Shown in pieces: positions 8,736-21,895 of a stretch of 64,000 nucleotides of DNA. How positions within the stretch are numbered: position 1 is the first letter of the stretch; each line of letters begins with the position of its first letter. The notes under the pieces were generated by a model. That model did no database searches. It saw only the letters and a list, made by a program, of their open reading frames with translations, and had not been told where the DNA came from. The stretch lies in the NCBI GenBank assembly GCA_963845265.1, contig CAWJRN010000010.1, forward strand, positions 124,001 through 188,000, read 5' to 3'. A program made the translations under genes and the position numbers. The stretch is from DYRB01 sp963845265 (lineage in GTDB: Bacteria; Pseudomonadota; Gammaproteobacteria; Chromatiales; Chromatiaceae).

Positions 8736-10453
8736 ATGCCAGCCAAACGCAAAACCGCCAAAGACTCCACCGCCAACCTCGGCTTCGAGGCCAAGCTTTG
8801 GCTCACCGCCGACAAGCTCCGCAACAACATGGACGCGGCGGAATACAAGCACGTCGTCCTCGGCCTCATCTTCCTCAAATACATCTCCGACACCTTCGGG
8901 GAACACCGCGCCAAGCTCATCAAAGGTGAGGGCGACTACGAGGGCGCGAATCCCGAAGACCCGGACGAATACAAGGCAGAGAACGTCTTCTGGGTCCCCG
9001 CCGAGGCCCGCTGGTCCTACCTCCAGGCCAGCGCCAAGCAACCCACCATCGGCAAGACCGTGGACGACGCCATGGTCGCCATCGAGCGCGACAACCCGCG
9101 TCTCAAGGGCGTCCTGCCCAAGGACTATGCGCGGCCGGCATTGGATAAGCATCGCCTGGGGGAGTTGATCGACTTGATTGGCAGTATTGAGCTCGGTGGC
9201 CGCGCACCCTCACCCCTGCCCTCTCCCAATGGGAGAGGGAGCGAAGATGCTGAACTCCCTTCTCCCCCTGGGAGAAGGGCCGGGGATGAGGGAAACACCC
9301 GCCGCCGCGCGGTGGATGTTTTAGGCCGCGTCTATGAATATTTCCTCACCCGCTTCGCCAGCGCCGAGGGCAAGAACGGCGGCCAGTTCTACACCCCGTC
9401 CTGCGTCGTGCGCTGCCTCGTCGAGATGCTTGAACCCTACAAAGGCCGCATCTACGACCCCTGCTGCGGCTCCGGCGGCATGTTCGTGCAGTCGGAGAAA
9501 TTCGTCGAATCCCACGGCGGCAAGCTCGGCGACATCAGCATCTACGGCCAGGAGAGCAACGCCACCACCCGCCGCCTCGCCGTCATGAACCTCGCCCTGC
9601 GCGGCATCGAGGCCGACTTCGGCCCCGAGCACGCCGACACCTTCCGCCGCGACCTCCATCCGGATCTGCGCGCCGACTACGTCCTCGCCAACCCGCCCTT
9701 CAACGACTCCGACTGGTTCCGCAAGCGACGACGACGTGCGCTGGCAGTTCGGCGTCCCGCCCAAGGGCAACGCCAACTTCGCCTGGGTGCAGCACTTCAT
9801 CCACCACCTCGCGCCCTCCGGGCTAGCCGGCTTCGTCCTCGCCAACGGCAGCATGTCCTCCAACCAGTCCGGCGAAGGCGACATCCGCCGCGCCCTCATC
9901 GAGGCCGACCTCGTGGACTGCATGGTCGCCCTGCCCGGCCAGCTCTTCTACCGCACACAGATCCCGGTCTGCCTCTGGTTCCTCGCGAAGGACAAATCAG
10001 GCGACCACGCTCAAACCGGCGGCCACTCTCCGGGGAGCGGGGATAGCAGCTTCGAGACCGCAGGGGCGAGACGCTGTTCATCGACGCCCGCAAACTCGGC
10101 ACCCTCATCGACCGCGTCCACCGCGAGCTGACCGATGCCGACCTCCAGAAGATCACCGCCACCTACCACGCCTGGCGAGTGATCTTCGCCCCGAACAACT
10201 CCGGGACGGCCGCGCTGAATGCGAAGACATCCCCGGCTTCTGCAAATCCGCCACCACCGCCGAAATCGCCGCCCACGGCCACGTCCTCACGCCCGGCCGC
10301 TACGTCGGCGCCGAGGAAGTCGAAGACGACGGCGACCCCTTCGAGGAAAAGATGCCGCGCCTCGTCGCCGAACTGCACGCCCAGTTCGCCGAGTCCGCGA
10401 AACTGGAGCAGGCCATCAAAGCAAACCTGAGGGGGCTGGGTTATGGCGGGTGA
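8736..10453 (+). pseudogene. hsdM: Type I restriction-modification methylase HsdM, frameshifted
   Basis: N6-adenine methyltransferase subunit. N-terminal HsdM_N domain: LGFEAKLWLTADKLRNNMDA, AEYKHVVLGLIFLKYISDTF. Methylase core: GRVYEYFLTRFASAEGKNGGQFYTP, DPCCGSGGMFVQS (AdoMet motif I) and ANPPFND (catalytic NPPF). The frame is broken by about three single-base indels: near 9729 (extra C before GACGACGAC), near 10055 (one base missing before the GETLFIDARKLG segment) and near 10176 (one base missing before the segment leading to ECEDIPGFCKS). Correcting them gives 573 codons ending at 10453. An 86-bp palindromic element is translated in-frame after residue 157. The end overlaps hsdS by 11 bases. 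Confidence 0.88.
9207..9292. repeat. Palindromic element translated in-frame inside hsdM
   Basis: 86 bp with inverted ends CCCTCACCCC and GGGGATGAGGG and two internal hairpins (CCTCTCCC/GGGAGAGG and CCCTTCTCCC/GGGAGAAGGG). It interrupts the HsdM segment between IDLIGSIELGG and VDVLGRVYEYF and adds the peptide PSPLPSPNGRG...PPGRRAGDEG without stopping translation. Ends and reading phase match the element in hsdR. HsdM proteins normally have only a short linker here. Confidence 0.85.
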
Positions 10454-11758
10454 GCCAGTCAGAATGTGCCCAACTGTCGAGGAACTGCCGGACGGTTGGC
10501 AGGTGAAGCGGCTTGGCTCGTTTTGCACCAAGATTGGAACGGGCGCGACTCCACGTGGTGGCAGCGAGGTCTATTTGAACGCACGAATTAGCCATGCGCT
10601 CGTTCGTAGCCAGCACGTGTTCGACCGTCATTTTGACACGGCGGGCTTGGCTTTCATTTCAGACGGCCACGCAAAACGAGCTTCGGAATGCAGAGGTTCA
10701 ATCCGGTGACGTGTTGCTCAACATCACGGGCGATGGCGTGACCTTTGGACGCTCCTGCATTGTTCCTGACCACGTTCTTCCTGCCTGCGTTAATCAGCAC
10801 GTTTCCATCATTCGGCCAGATCGCCGCGAATGCGACCCCGGCTATCTTCTGTCTGTGCTCACGCATCCAGCGACGAAGGGTTACATTGAGTCGTTCAACT
10901 CAGGCGGTAGTCGCAGAGCGATTACGAAAGGGCACATTGAGTCGTTCGAGATTCCGCTCCCACCCCTCGCCGAGCAAAAAGCCATCGCGGCGGTGCTTGG
11001 GGCGCTGGACGACAAGATCGAGTTGAACCGGCGGATGAACGCGACGCTGGAGGCGATGGCGCGGGCGCTGTTCCAGAGCTGGTTCGTGGATTTCGACCCC
11101 GTCCGCGCCAAACTCGACGGCCGCCACCCCCGCCGCCCTCGACCCAGCCACCGCCGCCCTCTTCCCCGACTCCTTCCAGGAATCTTCGCTTGGCCCAATT
11201 CCGCATGGATGGCGCACGGCACACCTTGAAGATATCGCCAGTATTGGGAGTGGAAAGCGGCCCGAAGGCCGCTTTGATGTCTTATCGCCTGAGTGCAACA
11301 TCCCGCTCTACGGCGGCGGCGGGCGCATGGGCTATGTTCCTTCCTCACTTTACGAGAAACCAATTCTGTTCACCGGGCGGGTTGGAACTTTAGGTCTCAT
11401 CTTCCGGACAGCGGAACCTTCCTGGCCATCGGACAATACACTCATCGTCGAACCGCAGACTGGATTCTTCGATTTCACCTATTTCGTTCTGAAGGGATTC
11501 GATCTCATCACGCTGAACCGTGGCTCAACGCAGCCTTTGCTAACGCAGACCGATCTCAAGCGGCAGACGTTTGTGCTCCCTATCAAAGACGTTGTTAAAG
11601 CCTTCGCCGATGTCTCAGAGCCGATCTTCCGACAGATGGTTTCCAACGAGAGAGAATCCCGCACCCTCGCCACCCTGCGTGACACGCTGCTGCCGAAGCT
11701 GCTGAGCGGGGAATTAAGCGTGGCGAAAACCGCGCTCGCAAAGGAGGGTCGCGTATGA
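10443..11758 (+). pseudogene. hsdS: Type I restriction specificity subunit HsdS, frameshifted
   Basis: The DNA-recognition subunit has two target-recognition domains separated by conserved helices. TRD1 begins ELPDGWQVKRLGSFCTKIGTGATPRGG, with ITGDGVTFGRSC later; the central helix reads PPLAEQKAIAAVLGALDDKIELNR and ALFQSWFVDFDPVRAKLDGR. TRD2 follows (LEDIASIGSGKRPEGRF, TGRVGTLG), ending in TLATLRDTLLPKLLSGEL. Two single-base insertions split it: an extra A in the AAAA near 10672 and an extra C in the CCCCC near 11127. Removing both gives 438 codons. ATG overlaps the hsdM end and the stop overlaps the next ATG (ATGA). Confidence 0.87.
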
Positions 11759-12822
11759 GCAAAGAGGCCGGTAAGTTTGAACTTCCTAAGATGATCGACC
11801 GGCACCTTTCCGCGCTCTCGAAGCTCTATGCTCAGGAAGGGAAACGCCAACTTCAGGAAATCATCGTCAACGCTCAGACACGCATTCATGAAGAGTGGAG
11901 CAGGGACAATTGGAACGGAGGAACCTACGGCCACGCGCTCTATCTCGTGCTTCCCGAGCCCTTATTCCTGAGTTCTGTAAATCTGAAGAACGACATCCAA
12001 ACTCAAATCAGAGAGGACCTGAACAAGATTCACAACGTTCAGAACGAGTTCATTGAGGAAGTGTTCATGGAGATGGAAGTCGGAGAAGACCATGAATGGC
12101 GAAAAGACTCCGGCCTCCTACTCACGGGGAAGAGGGCAATACCGCCAGACGCGACGAAGCGGATTTGGGAGGGACGAAGGATTCCGTGTTTTCCTGAGTC
12201 ACAAGTCAGAAGTGAAAATGGAAACCGCTGAACTAAAAGAGCGGCTCCGGCTGTTTGGCATTTCTTGTTTCGTAGCCCATGAGGACATCCACCCAACTAA
12301 GGCATGGCAGGATGAAATCGAAAATGCCTTGGCGAGCATGGACGGGTTCGTTGCGCTCATGACAGCGAACTTTCACGACAGTGACTGGACCGACCAAGAA
12401 GTCGGATTTGCGTTTGCGCGCGGGGTTCCAATCATCTCAGTCCGGCTTGGTAAAGACCCGTATGGCTTTATCGGAAAGTTTCAGGGCCTTTCGAGCACAT
12501 GGCCGACAGCAGCAGAGGACATTATCAAGATACTCATCAAGAACGACAGGATGTTCAGCGCCTATGTCAACGCGCTTCGAAAATGCCCAAGCTGGAACAG
12601 CGGGAACACGCTCGCCAGGGCATTGCCCGGTATCGAACGACTAACAGCTACGCAGGCCGATGAATTGGTGGCTGCCTACAACGAGACGAGTGAACTTCTG
12701 GGAAGCTTTGCATTCAATGGAAGAAATCCCCGTTCGTATGGACCAGGACTGGTTTCATACGTTAACCGGTTTGACTCCCGGCAATTTCAATTCTCATCCG
12801 AAGGACTGATTGAAGTGATCCC

Positions 12823-12826
<4 letters not shown>
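11755..12826 (+). pseudogene. TIR-domain protein embedded in the restriction operon, one frameshift
   Basis: The reading frames 11755-12231 and 12053-12826 join into one gene of 357 codons if one G is removed near 12170. The N-terminal 140 residues are unrecognised (alpha-helical, SALSKLYAQEGKRQLQEI). A TIR domain follows: RVFLSHKSEVKMETAELKER, FGISCFVAHEDIHPTKAWQD, EIENALASMDGFVALMT, WTDQEVGFAFARGVPIISVR. The Glu of WQDEIENAL is where TIR NADases have their catalytic residue. Bacterial TIR proteins act in antiphage defence by consuming NAD or making signal nucleotides. ATGA overlaps with hsdS and hsdR show that it is translated as part of the restriction operon. Confidence 0.75.
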
Positions 12827-16456
<3,630 letters not shown>

Positions 16457-16633
16457 AGTTACAGAGCCCAGCTCCTGGACAGATATGGACAGCAGTTCCG
16501 CGCAGCGGCTACTAAGCAGCCGTCGACCATACAATCAGCCGTACATTGAGGATACAACCGGACGCTGCACCGGAATGCAATCGGATGATCGGTGATGAGC
16601 ACGGACACTGGACCGCCGAAGCGTGGACACAGC

Positions 16634-18031
16634 TCACAATTCGAACACGTCACCCAGTTCCGGCATGATCACCTCAGTGCCGGGCAACAGCTCGGCGAAC
16701 CGTGCCATGGCCTCTTCTTCCCCATGGACCAGGAAGGTCCGCCCCGGGTGGCCTGTGCCGCTGTGCCAGGCCAGCAACTCGTCGCGGTCGGCGTGGGCAG
16801 AGAACCCACCGATGGTGTGAATACGGGCACGCACCGGGATCTCCTTGCCGAAGATGCGGACCGTCTTGGCCCCATCGACAATGCGCCTGGCCAGGGTGCC
16901 GCGTGAGGCGTATCCGACGAAGATCACGCTCGAGTTCTCGCGCCAGAGGTTGTGCACCAGGTGATGGCGTACACGCCCACCAGTGCACATGCCGGAGCCC
17001 GCCAGGATGACGGCGCCGCCGCTGATCTGGTTCAAGGCCATGGACTGGGCGGTCTCGCGGGTGAGGTGCAGACCGGGCAGCGAGAAGGGGTCGGCGCCCC
17101 GGCGAAACAGGTCCGCGGTCTCGGCGTCGTAGCACTCGTGGTGGCGCCCGAAGATCTCCGTCGCCGAGATGGCCATGGGAGAATCGAGGAAGACCTGCAT
17201 GCTGGCCGGCAGTACGCGCTGCTCTACCCCCTCACGCAGGAAATAGAGGACCTCCTGGGCGCGCTCGAGGGCAAAGGTGGGGATCACCACGTTGCCGCCT
17301 CGGCGGAAGGTGTCCTGGACGCACTCGTACAGCTCGTCGATGGAGGGTTGTAACTGTTTGTGCAGGCGGTCGCCGTAGGTGGTCTCCATCACCACCACAT
17401 CGGACTGGGGGGGCGTGGCCGGATCACGCAGGATGATCCGACCGTCGTAGCCCAAATCTCCGGAAAAGAGGACGCGCCTCTGCTGCCCGCCCTCTTCCAA
17501 CTCCAGCAGGATACTGGCGGAGCCGAGGATGTGGCCGGCATCGAGGAAGGTGGCCCGTATGCCCGGCGCAATCACCAGGGCCTTCCCGTAGGCGGCATTG
17601 CGACCGAAACAGTCCAGGGCGGCGAGGGCATCGAGCACCCCGTATAGCGGCGGAACGGGCTTTTTGCCGCGACGCCCACGGGCACGGGCGGCGCGGCGGG
17701 CCTGATAGGCGGCCTCCTCTTCCTGAAGCTGGGCGGCGTCCAGCAGTATCAGCTTGGCCAGTTCGCGTGATGCGGCGGTGGTGACGATCTCGCCCTCGAA
17801 GCCCCGTCTAACCAGCAACGGAATCCGCCCGCAATGATCCAGGTGTGCATGGGTGAGCAGCAGGTAGTCGATCTCTTCCGCCTCGAATCCGAAGGGCTCG
17901 GCATTCTCCTCGGCTAGGTCCCGGCTACCCTGGTAGAGGCCACAATCGACCAGGATGCGTTTGCCGTTGCACTCGATGAGGTGGCAGGAACCGGTGACGC
18001 CGCGATCTGCACCGTGGAAGCTGATCTTCAT
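16634..18031 (-). CDS. MBL-fold/beta-CASP RNA-processing exonuclease
   Basis: 465 residues, CPSF-73-like metallo-hydrolase acting on RNA 3' ends or as exo/endonuclease. The metallo-beta-lactamase domain begins KISFHGADRGVTGSCHLIEC and has the zinc motif HAHLDHCGRIP; ILGSASILLELEE, RVLFSGDLGYDGRI and VVMETTYGDR follow. The beta-CASP domain is central (NVVIPTFALERAQEVLYFLR, VFLDSPMAISATEIF), and the C-terminal RNA-specificity part has FVGYASRGTLARRI and IGGFSAHADRDELLAW. The ATG at 18031 is preferred over an upstream in-frame ATG at 18097 because GGGAGAA lies just upstream and the protein starts at the expected first strand. It is a monocistronic gene on the minus strand. Confidence 0.9.
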   Translation of the reverse strand: MKISFHGADRGVTGSCHLIECNGKRILVDCGLYQGSRDLAEENAEPFGFEAEEIDYLLLTHAHLDHCGRIPLLVRRGFEGEIVTTAASRELAKLILLDAAQLQEEEAAYQARRAARARGRRGKKPVPPLYGVLDALAALDCFGRNAAYGKALVIAPGIRATFLDAGHILGSASILLELEEGGQQRRVLFSGDLGYDGRIILRDPATPPQSDVVVMETTYGDRLHKQLQPSIDELYECVQDTFRRGGNVVIPTFALERAQEVLYFLREGVEQRVLPASMQVFLDSPMAISATEIFGRHHECYDAETADLFRRGADPFSLPGLHLTRETAQSMALNQISGGAVILAGSGMCTGGRVRHHLVHNLWRENSSVIFVGYASRGTLARRIVDGAKTVRIFGKEIPVRARIHTIGGFSAHADRDELLAWHSGTGHPGRTFLVHGEEEAMARFAELLPGTEVIMPELGDVFEL

Positions 18032-18248
18032 GGTTTGTTCTCCCGTACCGACTGAAGCGCCTTTGGGTACTAGTATGCCCCTTTTGCGTCGGCGCACCCG
18101 GTGGGTCGCTCACTTCTTGCGAGACCGGGCCTCAGACCGACGAGCTTCGGTCGTTCGGCCAGCAAAAAGAGATGACATCAAGGGCCACTAAAACCCGTCG
18201 GAGTATGGGTCGAGCCGCGACATTCAGCGCCGGCCCTCCTTGGCCCCA

Positions 18249-18332
18249 AACGACGACGACCCAAGAGGCATGCCTCTTGGGTCGTCGTCGTTGAGGCATG
18301 ATGCCTCCGGGCTTAACGGGGCCTCTGCCCCG
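18249..18332. terminator. Cluster of three palindromes downstream of petABC
   Basis: Three consecutive inverted repeats lie after the petC stop on the minus strand. 18317-18332 is CGGGGC/GCCCCG with a 4-nt loop. 18293-18307 is GAGGCAT/ATGCCTC with a 1-nt centre. 18249-18292 is a perfect 44-bp palindrome with arms of 22 (AACGACGACGACCCAAGAGG + CA). None has a T-run. They probably terminate or stabilise the bc1 transcript; the intergenic space of about 330 bp holds no gene. Confidence 0.55.
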
Positions 18333-18358
18333 CTACAAGCGCCGAAACGCGGTCAGCA

Positions 18359-19090
18359 CTAGTGGATGTCCTTCCAATACTCCTTCTTGAGCATATAGGC
18401 GATGACGAAGAAGATCGCCAGGAAGCCCAGCACGTACCACCCCAGGCGCTGACGCTCCAGTTTCATGGGCTCGGCGGCATAGGCCAGGAAGTTGGTCAGG
18501 TCGCGAACCGTGGCGTCGTACTCCTCCGGCGATTGGGTGCCCGGCTGGGTGAGCTTGACCCCGGTCACCGCGGCCGCGGCGCCCTCGCCGTGGTGCTCGG
18601 CGAGGACCGGCTCCTGAACGCCCTGCAGGCCCTGCAAGACGTGGGGCATGCCGACGGCAGGGAACACGACGTTGTTGACGCCCCAGGGCCGGGTCGGGTC
18701 CACATAGAAGCTCTTCAGGTAGGTGTAGACCCAGTCGGGGCTGCGCCACCGGGTGACTAGGGTGAGGTCGGGGACGGCCGTGCCGAACCACTTCTCGCCA
18801 TCTTCCTTACGCATGGGGATGGTCATCAGGTCACCAGGCTTGGCCTCGCCGTGGATGAAGTCCTTGCGCAGGGCGGCCTCGTCGATCCCAAGGTCTTCGG
18901 CCATGCGGTTGTAGCGCATGTACTGGAGGGAGTGGCACCCCATGCAACTGTCCACAAAGGTCTTGGCGCCGCGCTGGAGCGAGGCCTGATCGTGGAGGTC
19001 GATGTCGGCACTCTCCAGGTGGGCACCGCCGCTGGCCATGCCAAGGGCCGGGAGCAGACCCAGAACGCTTGCGATGATCAGCTTTTTCAT
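18359..19090 (-). CDS. petC: Cytochrome c1 subunit of cytochrome bc1 complex
   Basis: 243 residues, membrane-anchored c-type cytochrome. The signal peptide covers residues 1-19; heme attachment is CMGCH (Cys49, Cys52, His53), with a MPHVL Met region as possible sixth ligand. One C-terminal transmembrane helix follows (LGWYVLGFLAIFFVIAYML) and ends KKEYWKDIH. It accepts electrons from the Rieske centre and passes them to soluble cytochromes. The start ATG overlaps the petB stop by 4 bases (ATGA). It is last in the petABC operon. Confidence 0.95.
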   Translation of the reverse strand: MKKLIIASVLGLLPALGMASGGAHLESADIDLHDQASLQRGAKTFVDSCMGCHSLQYMRYNRMAEDLGIDEAALRKDFIHGEAKPGDLMTIPMRKEDGEKWFGTAVPDLTLVTRWRSPDWVYTYLKSFYVDPTRPWGVNNVVFPAVGMPHVLQGLQGVQEPVLAEHHGEGAAAAVTGVKLTQPGTQSPEEYDATVRDLTNFLAYAAEPMKLERQRLGWYVLGFLAIFFVIAYMLKKEYWKDIH

Positions 19091-20328
19091 TCGGTCACCC
19101 TCTCCGGAACCGGCTTGGTCGCTTCGATCTTGGTGTAGATCGGCATCAGCAGGAAGAACGCGAAATACAGACCCGTGAAGATCTGCGCCATCAAGGTCGC
19201 GGTCGGCGTGGACGGCTGCAACCCGAGGTAGGCCAAGACCACGAAGGTAACGGCGAAGACGCCCAGGGCGATCTTGGACAGCATGCCCTTGTAGCGCACG
19301 GACTTGACCGGGGAGCGGTCGAGCCAGGGCAGGAAGAACATGATCAGGATGGCCGCGAACATGACCACCACACCGGGGAACTGAGATCCAAACATGGGCG
19401 GAATGGCACGCAACATGGCGTAGAAGGGCGTGAAGTACCAGACCGGCGCGATATGCTCAGGGGTCTGCAAGGGATTGGCCGGCTGGAAGTTCGGCCCCTC
19501 CAGGAAGAGCCCACCCATGTCCGGGGCGAAGAAGACGATCGCCGAGAAGATGGCTAGGAAGACGGCAATGCCGGCAATGTCCTTCACCGTGTAGTAGGGG
19601 TGGAAGGGGATGCCGTCCTTCGGGATGCCGTGCTCATCCTTGTTCTCCTTGATCTCGATGCCGTCCGGATTGTTCGAGCCGACCTTGTGCAGGGCGACGA
19701 TGTGAACGAAGACCAGGGCCGCAAGCAGGAAGGGCACCAGGAAGTGGAAGGCAAAGAAGCGATTGAGCGTCACGTCGGAGATGACATAGTCGCCACGCAC
19801 CCAGACCGAGAGGTCTTCACCGATCCCCGGCACCGCGGCAAACAGGTTGACGATGACCTGGGCGCCCCAGTAAGACATCTGGCCCCAGGGGAGCAGATAG
19901 CCGAAGAAGGCGGTCGCCATCATGGCCAGGTAGATGATGATGCCGATGATCCACAGCAACTCGCGCGGCTTGCGGTAGGAGCCGTACATCAGGCCGCGGA
20001 ACATATGCAGATAGACGACGATGAAGAAGGCCGAAGCCCCGGTGGAGTGCAGGTAGCGCAGCAACCAGCCCCAGTTCACGTCGCGCATGATGTACTCGAC
20101 GGAGCCAAAGGCCATCTCCGCGGAGGGCTTGTAGCTCATGGCCAGCCACAGCCCGGTCACGATCTGCATGACCAGAACCAGCAGGGCCAGTGAGCCGAAG
20201 AAGTACCAGAAGTTGAAGTTCTTGGGGGCGTAATACTGGGCCAGATGCTCGTTCCACACCTTGGTCAGCGGGAACCGCTTGTCGATCCAGCCAAGGGCGC
20301 CCTTGGTCTCTGTGGTGTCAGCGCTCAT
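19087..20328 (-). CDS. petB: Cytochrome b subunit of cytochrome bc1 complex
   Basis: 413 residues, quinol-oxidising diheme membrane subunit with about eight transmembrane helices. Visible landmarks: RDVNWGWLLRYLHSTGASAF and VVYLHMFRGLMYGSYRKPRE (first pair of heme histidines), GYLLPWGQMSYWGAQVIVNL, FHFLVPFLLAALVFVHIVAL (second pair). The Qo-site loop reads PVWYFTPFYAMLRAIP, i.e. PVWY rather than PEWY. It lies between petA (one-base TGATG overlap) and petC (ATGA overlap), which implies coupled translation. Confidence 0.96.
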   Translation of the reverse strand: MSADTTETKGALGWIDKRFPLTKVWNEHLAQYYAPKNFNFWYFFGSLALLVLVMQIVTGLWLAMSYKPSAEMAFGSVEYIMRDVNWGWLLRYLHSTGASAFFIVVYLHMFRGLMYGSYRKPRELLWIIGIIIYLAMMATAFFGYLLPWGQMSYWGAQVIVNLFAAVPGIGEDLSVWVRGDYVISDVTLNRFFAFHFLVPFLLAALVFVHIVALHKVGSNNPDGIEIKENKDEHGIPKDGIPFHPYYTVKDIAGIAVFLAIFSAIVFFAPDMGGLFLEGPNFQPANPLQTPEHIAPVWYFTPFYAMLRAIPPMFGSQFPGVVVMFAAILIMFFLPWLDRSPVKSVRYKGMLSKIALGVFAVTFVVLAYLGLQPSTPTATLMAQIFTGLYFAFFLLMPIYTKIEATKPVPERVTE

Positions 20329-20921
20329 CAGGCGGCTCCTTTATCAGCACCCACCAGGATGGTGGTGTCGGAGAGGTAGGTGTGCGGCGGGATGACCAGG
20401 TTGGTAGGGGCTGGGACGCCCTTGTACACCCGTCCGGCCAGATCGAAGCGCGAGCCGTGGCAGGGGCAGAAGAAGCCACCCTTCCACGCGGGCCCGAGGT
20501 CCTCGGGGGCGACATCCGGCCGGTAGGTCGGGGCGCAGCCCAGGTGGGTGCAGATGCCAATGGCCACCAGGTACTCGGGCTTGATGGAGCGGGTCCCGTT
20601 CTTGCAGTACTCGGGCTGCTGGGGGATCTCGGAGTTGGGGTCCGCGAGCGTGGGATCCAGGCTCGGCAGGGCTTCAAGCATGGCAGGGGTGCGGTTGACC
20701 ACCCAGGTCGGCTTGCCGCGCCACTTGACGCGCAGCAGTCCACCGGCCTCCAGCTTGGAGATGTCGGCCTCCACCGGGGCGCCGGCGGCACGTGCCTTGG
20801 CGCTCGGGTTCATGGACGCGATGAACGGGACCAACGCGAAACCGACGCCGACGGCGCCGACAGCGCTCGTCGCAGCGATCAGTACGCGCCGCCTGCTTGT
20901 ATCTACAGCTTGTGCGGTCAT
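20328..20921 (-). CDS. petA: Rieske iron-sulfur subunit of cytochrome bc1 complex
   Basis: 197 residues from the ATG at 20921. The N-terminus MTAQAVDTSRRRVLIAATSA has a twin-arginine-like SRRR followed by the hydrophobic anchor AVGAVGVGFALVPFIA, typical of Tat-inserted Rieske proteins. The [2Fe-2S] ligand boxes are CTHLGCAPTYRP and CPCHGSRFDLAGRV. An in-frame ATG 17 codons upstream would only add a charged leader and is rejected. First gene of petABC; the approximately 225-bp upstream gap to pgeF should contain the promoter, with TTATAG on the minus strand near 21012-21017 as a weak -10 candidate. Confidence 0.95.
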   Translation of the reverse strand: MTAQAVDTSRRRVLIAATSAVGAVGVGFALVPFIASMNPSAKARAAGAPVEADISKLEAGGLLRVKWRGKPTWVVNRTPAMLEALPSLDPTLADPNSEIPQQPEYCKNGTRSIKPEYLVAIGICTHLGCAPTYRPDVAPEDLGPAWKGGFFCPCHGSRFDLAGRVYKGVPAPTNLVIPPHTYLSDTTILVGADKGAA

Positions 20922-21145
20922 ATGTTGGGTAGACCCCCGCTTACGATGGCCATGGTCCCGCCAAGAGGCCACGGCGCGTTCAGGATGGAAGAACGTAAGA
21001 ATATGCGAATGCGCTATAAGAGCGACTCGCGATTCTCTCCGATACAGGGCCGATTGGTCAAGTTGCGCGAAGGCTGGCGTGCAGTTTCACAGGGAGTTCA
21101 AACGACCCACAGATACTGCCGCCCAAGACACAGGGGCTGATGGCC

Positions 21146-21895
21146 CTACCCTGGATTCGCGACTCCCGGGGCAATCCAAATCAGGCTCGCCATGCGCCCC
21201 GTTGCCCCATCGCGCCGATACGAAAAGAAGCGCTCAACGTCGGTGACGGTGCAGTACTCCCCACCCCAGACCTCGGTCACCCCCTGCGCTGCCAGGCGGC
21301 GACGCGCGAGCAAATAGATGTCCGCTAACCAGCGCCCAGCTGGCGAGGGGAGGAAGGCCTGATCCGCCCCCGGGTCAAGGGCCAGAAACGCGGAGCGGAC
21401 CTCCGGGCCCACCTCAAAGACTGCAGGCCCAATGGCCGGACCGAGCCAGACCAGGAGATCCTCGGGGGCGACCTGCATACGCTCCAGGGTTGCCTCGATC
21501 ACGCCGGCGACCAGGCCGCGCCAACCGGCATGCACGGCGGCGACCCGGGTCCCGGCCCGATCACACAACAGCAACGGCAGACAATCGGCGGTGAGCACTG
21601 CGCATACCCGCCCAGGCCCTAGAGCCATAGAGGCATCCGCCTCACAGCCGGTGCCGTCCAGGCCGCTACTGGCAACGGCACAGCCATGCACCTGCCGCAG
21701 CCACAGCGGCTCTGCGGGGAGCAACAGACGTTCGGCCAACAAGGCCCGATTGCGCGTGACGCAGGCGGGGTCATCCCCCACATGGTCGGCCAGATTGAGG
21801 CCGACATAGGGCCCACTGCTGACCCCACCGGCACGGGTGGTGCAGATGGCCCGCACCGATGCGGGGGCTGGCCAGTCGGGCTCAATCCAAACCAA
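21146..21895 (-). CDS. pgeF: Purine nucleoside/peptidoglycan editing protein PgeF (YfiH/LACC1 family)
   Basis: 249 residues using a TTG start at 21895, which gives VWIEPDWPAPASVRAICTTR aligned with E. coli YfiH. No ATG or GTG is available at that position, and upstream frame lies inside rluD. Multicopper-oxidase-like (DUF152) landmarks: TTRAGGVSSGPYVGLNLADH, WLRQVHG, CAVLTADCLPLLLCDRAG, AAVHAGWRGLVAGVIEATL, LGPAIGPAVFEVG and FFSYRRDGATGRMASLIWI. Members act on purine nucleosides or correct misincorporated residues in cell-wall precursors. It overlaps the rluD end by 14 bases, the usual rluD-yfiH arrangement. Confidence 0.88.
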   Translation of the reverse strand: MVWIEPDWPAPASVRAICTTRAGGVSSGPYVGLNLADHVGDDPACVTRNRALLAERLLLPAEPLWLRQVHGCAVASSGLDGTGCEADASMALGPGRVCAVLTADCLPLLLCDRAGTRVAAVHAGWRGLVAGVIEATLERMQVAPEDLLVWLGPAIGPAVFEVGPEVRSAFLALDPGADQAFLPSPAGRWLADIYLLARRRLAAQGVTEVWGGEYCTVTDVERFFSYRRDGATGRMASLIWIAPGVANPG

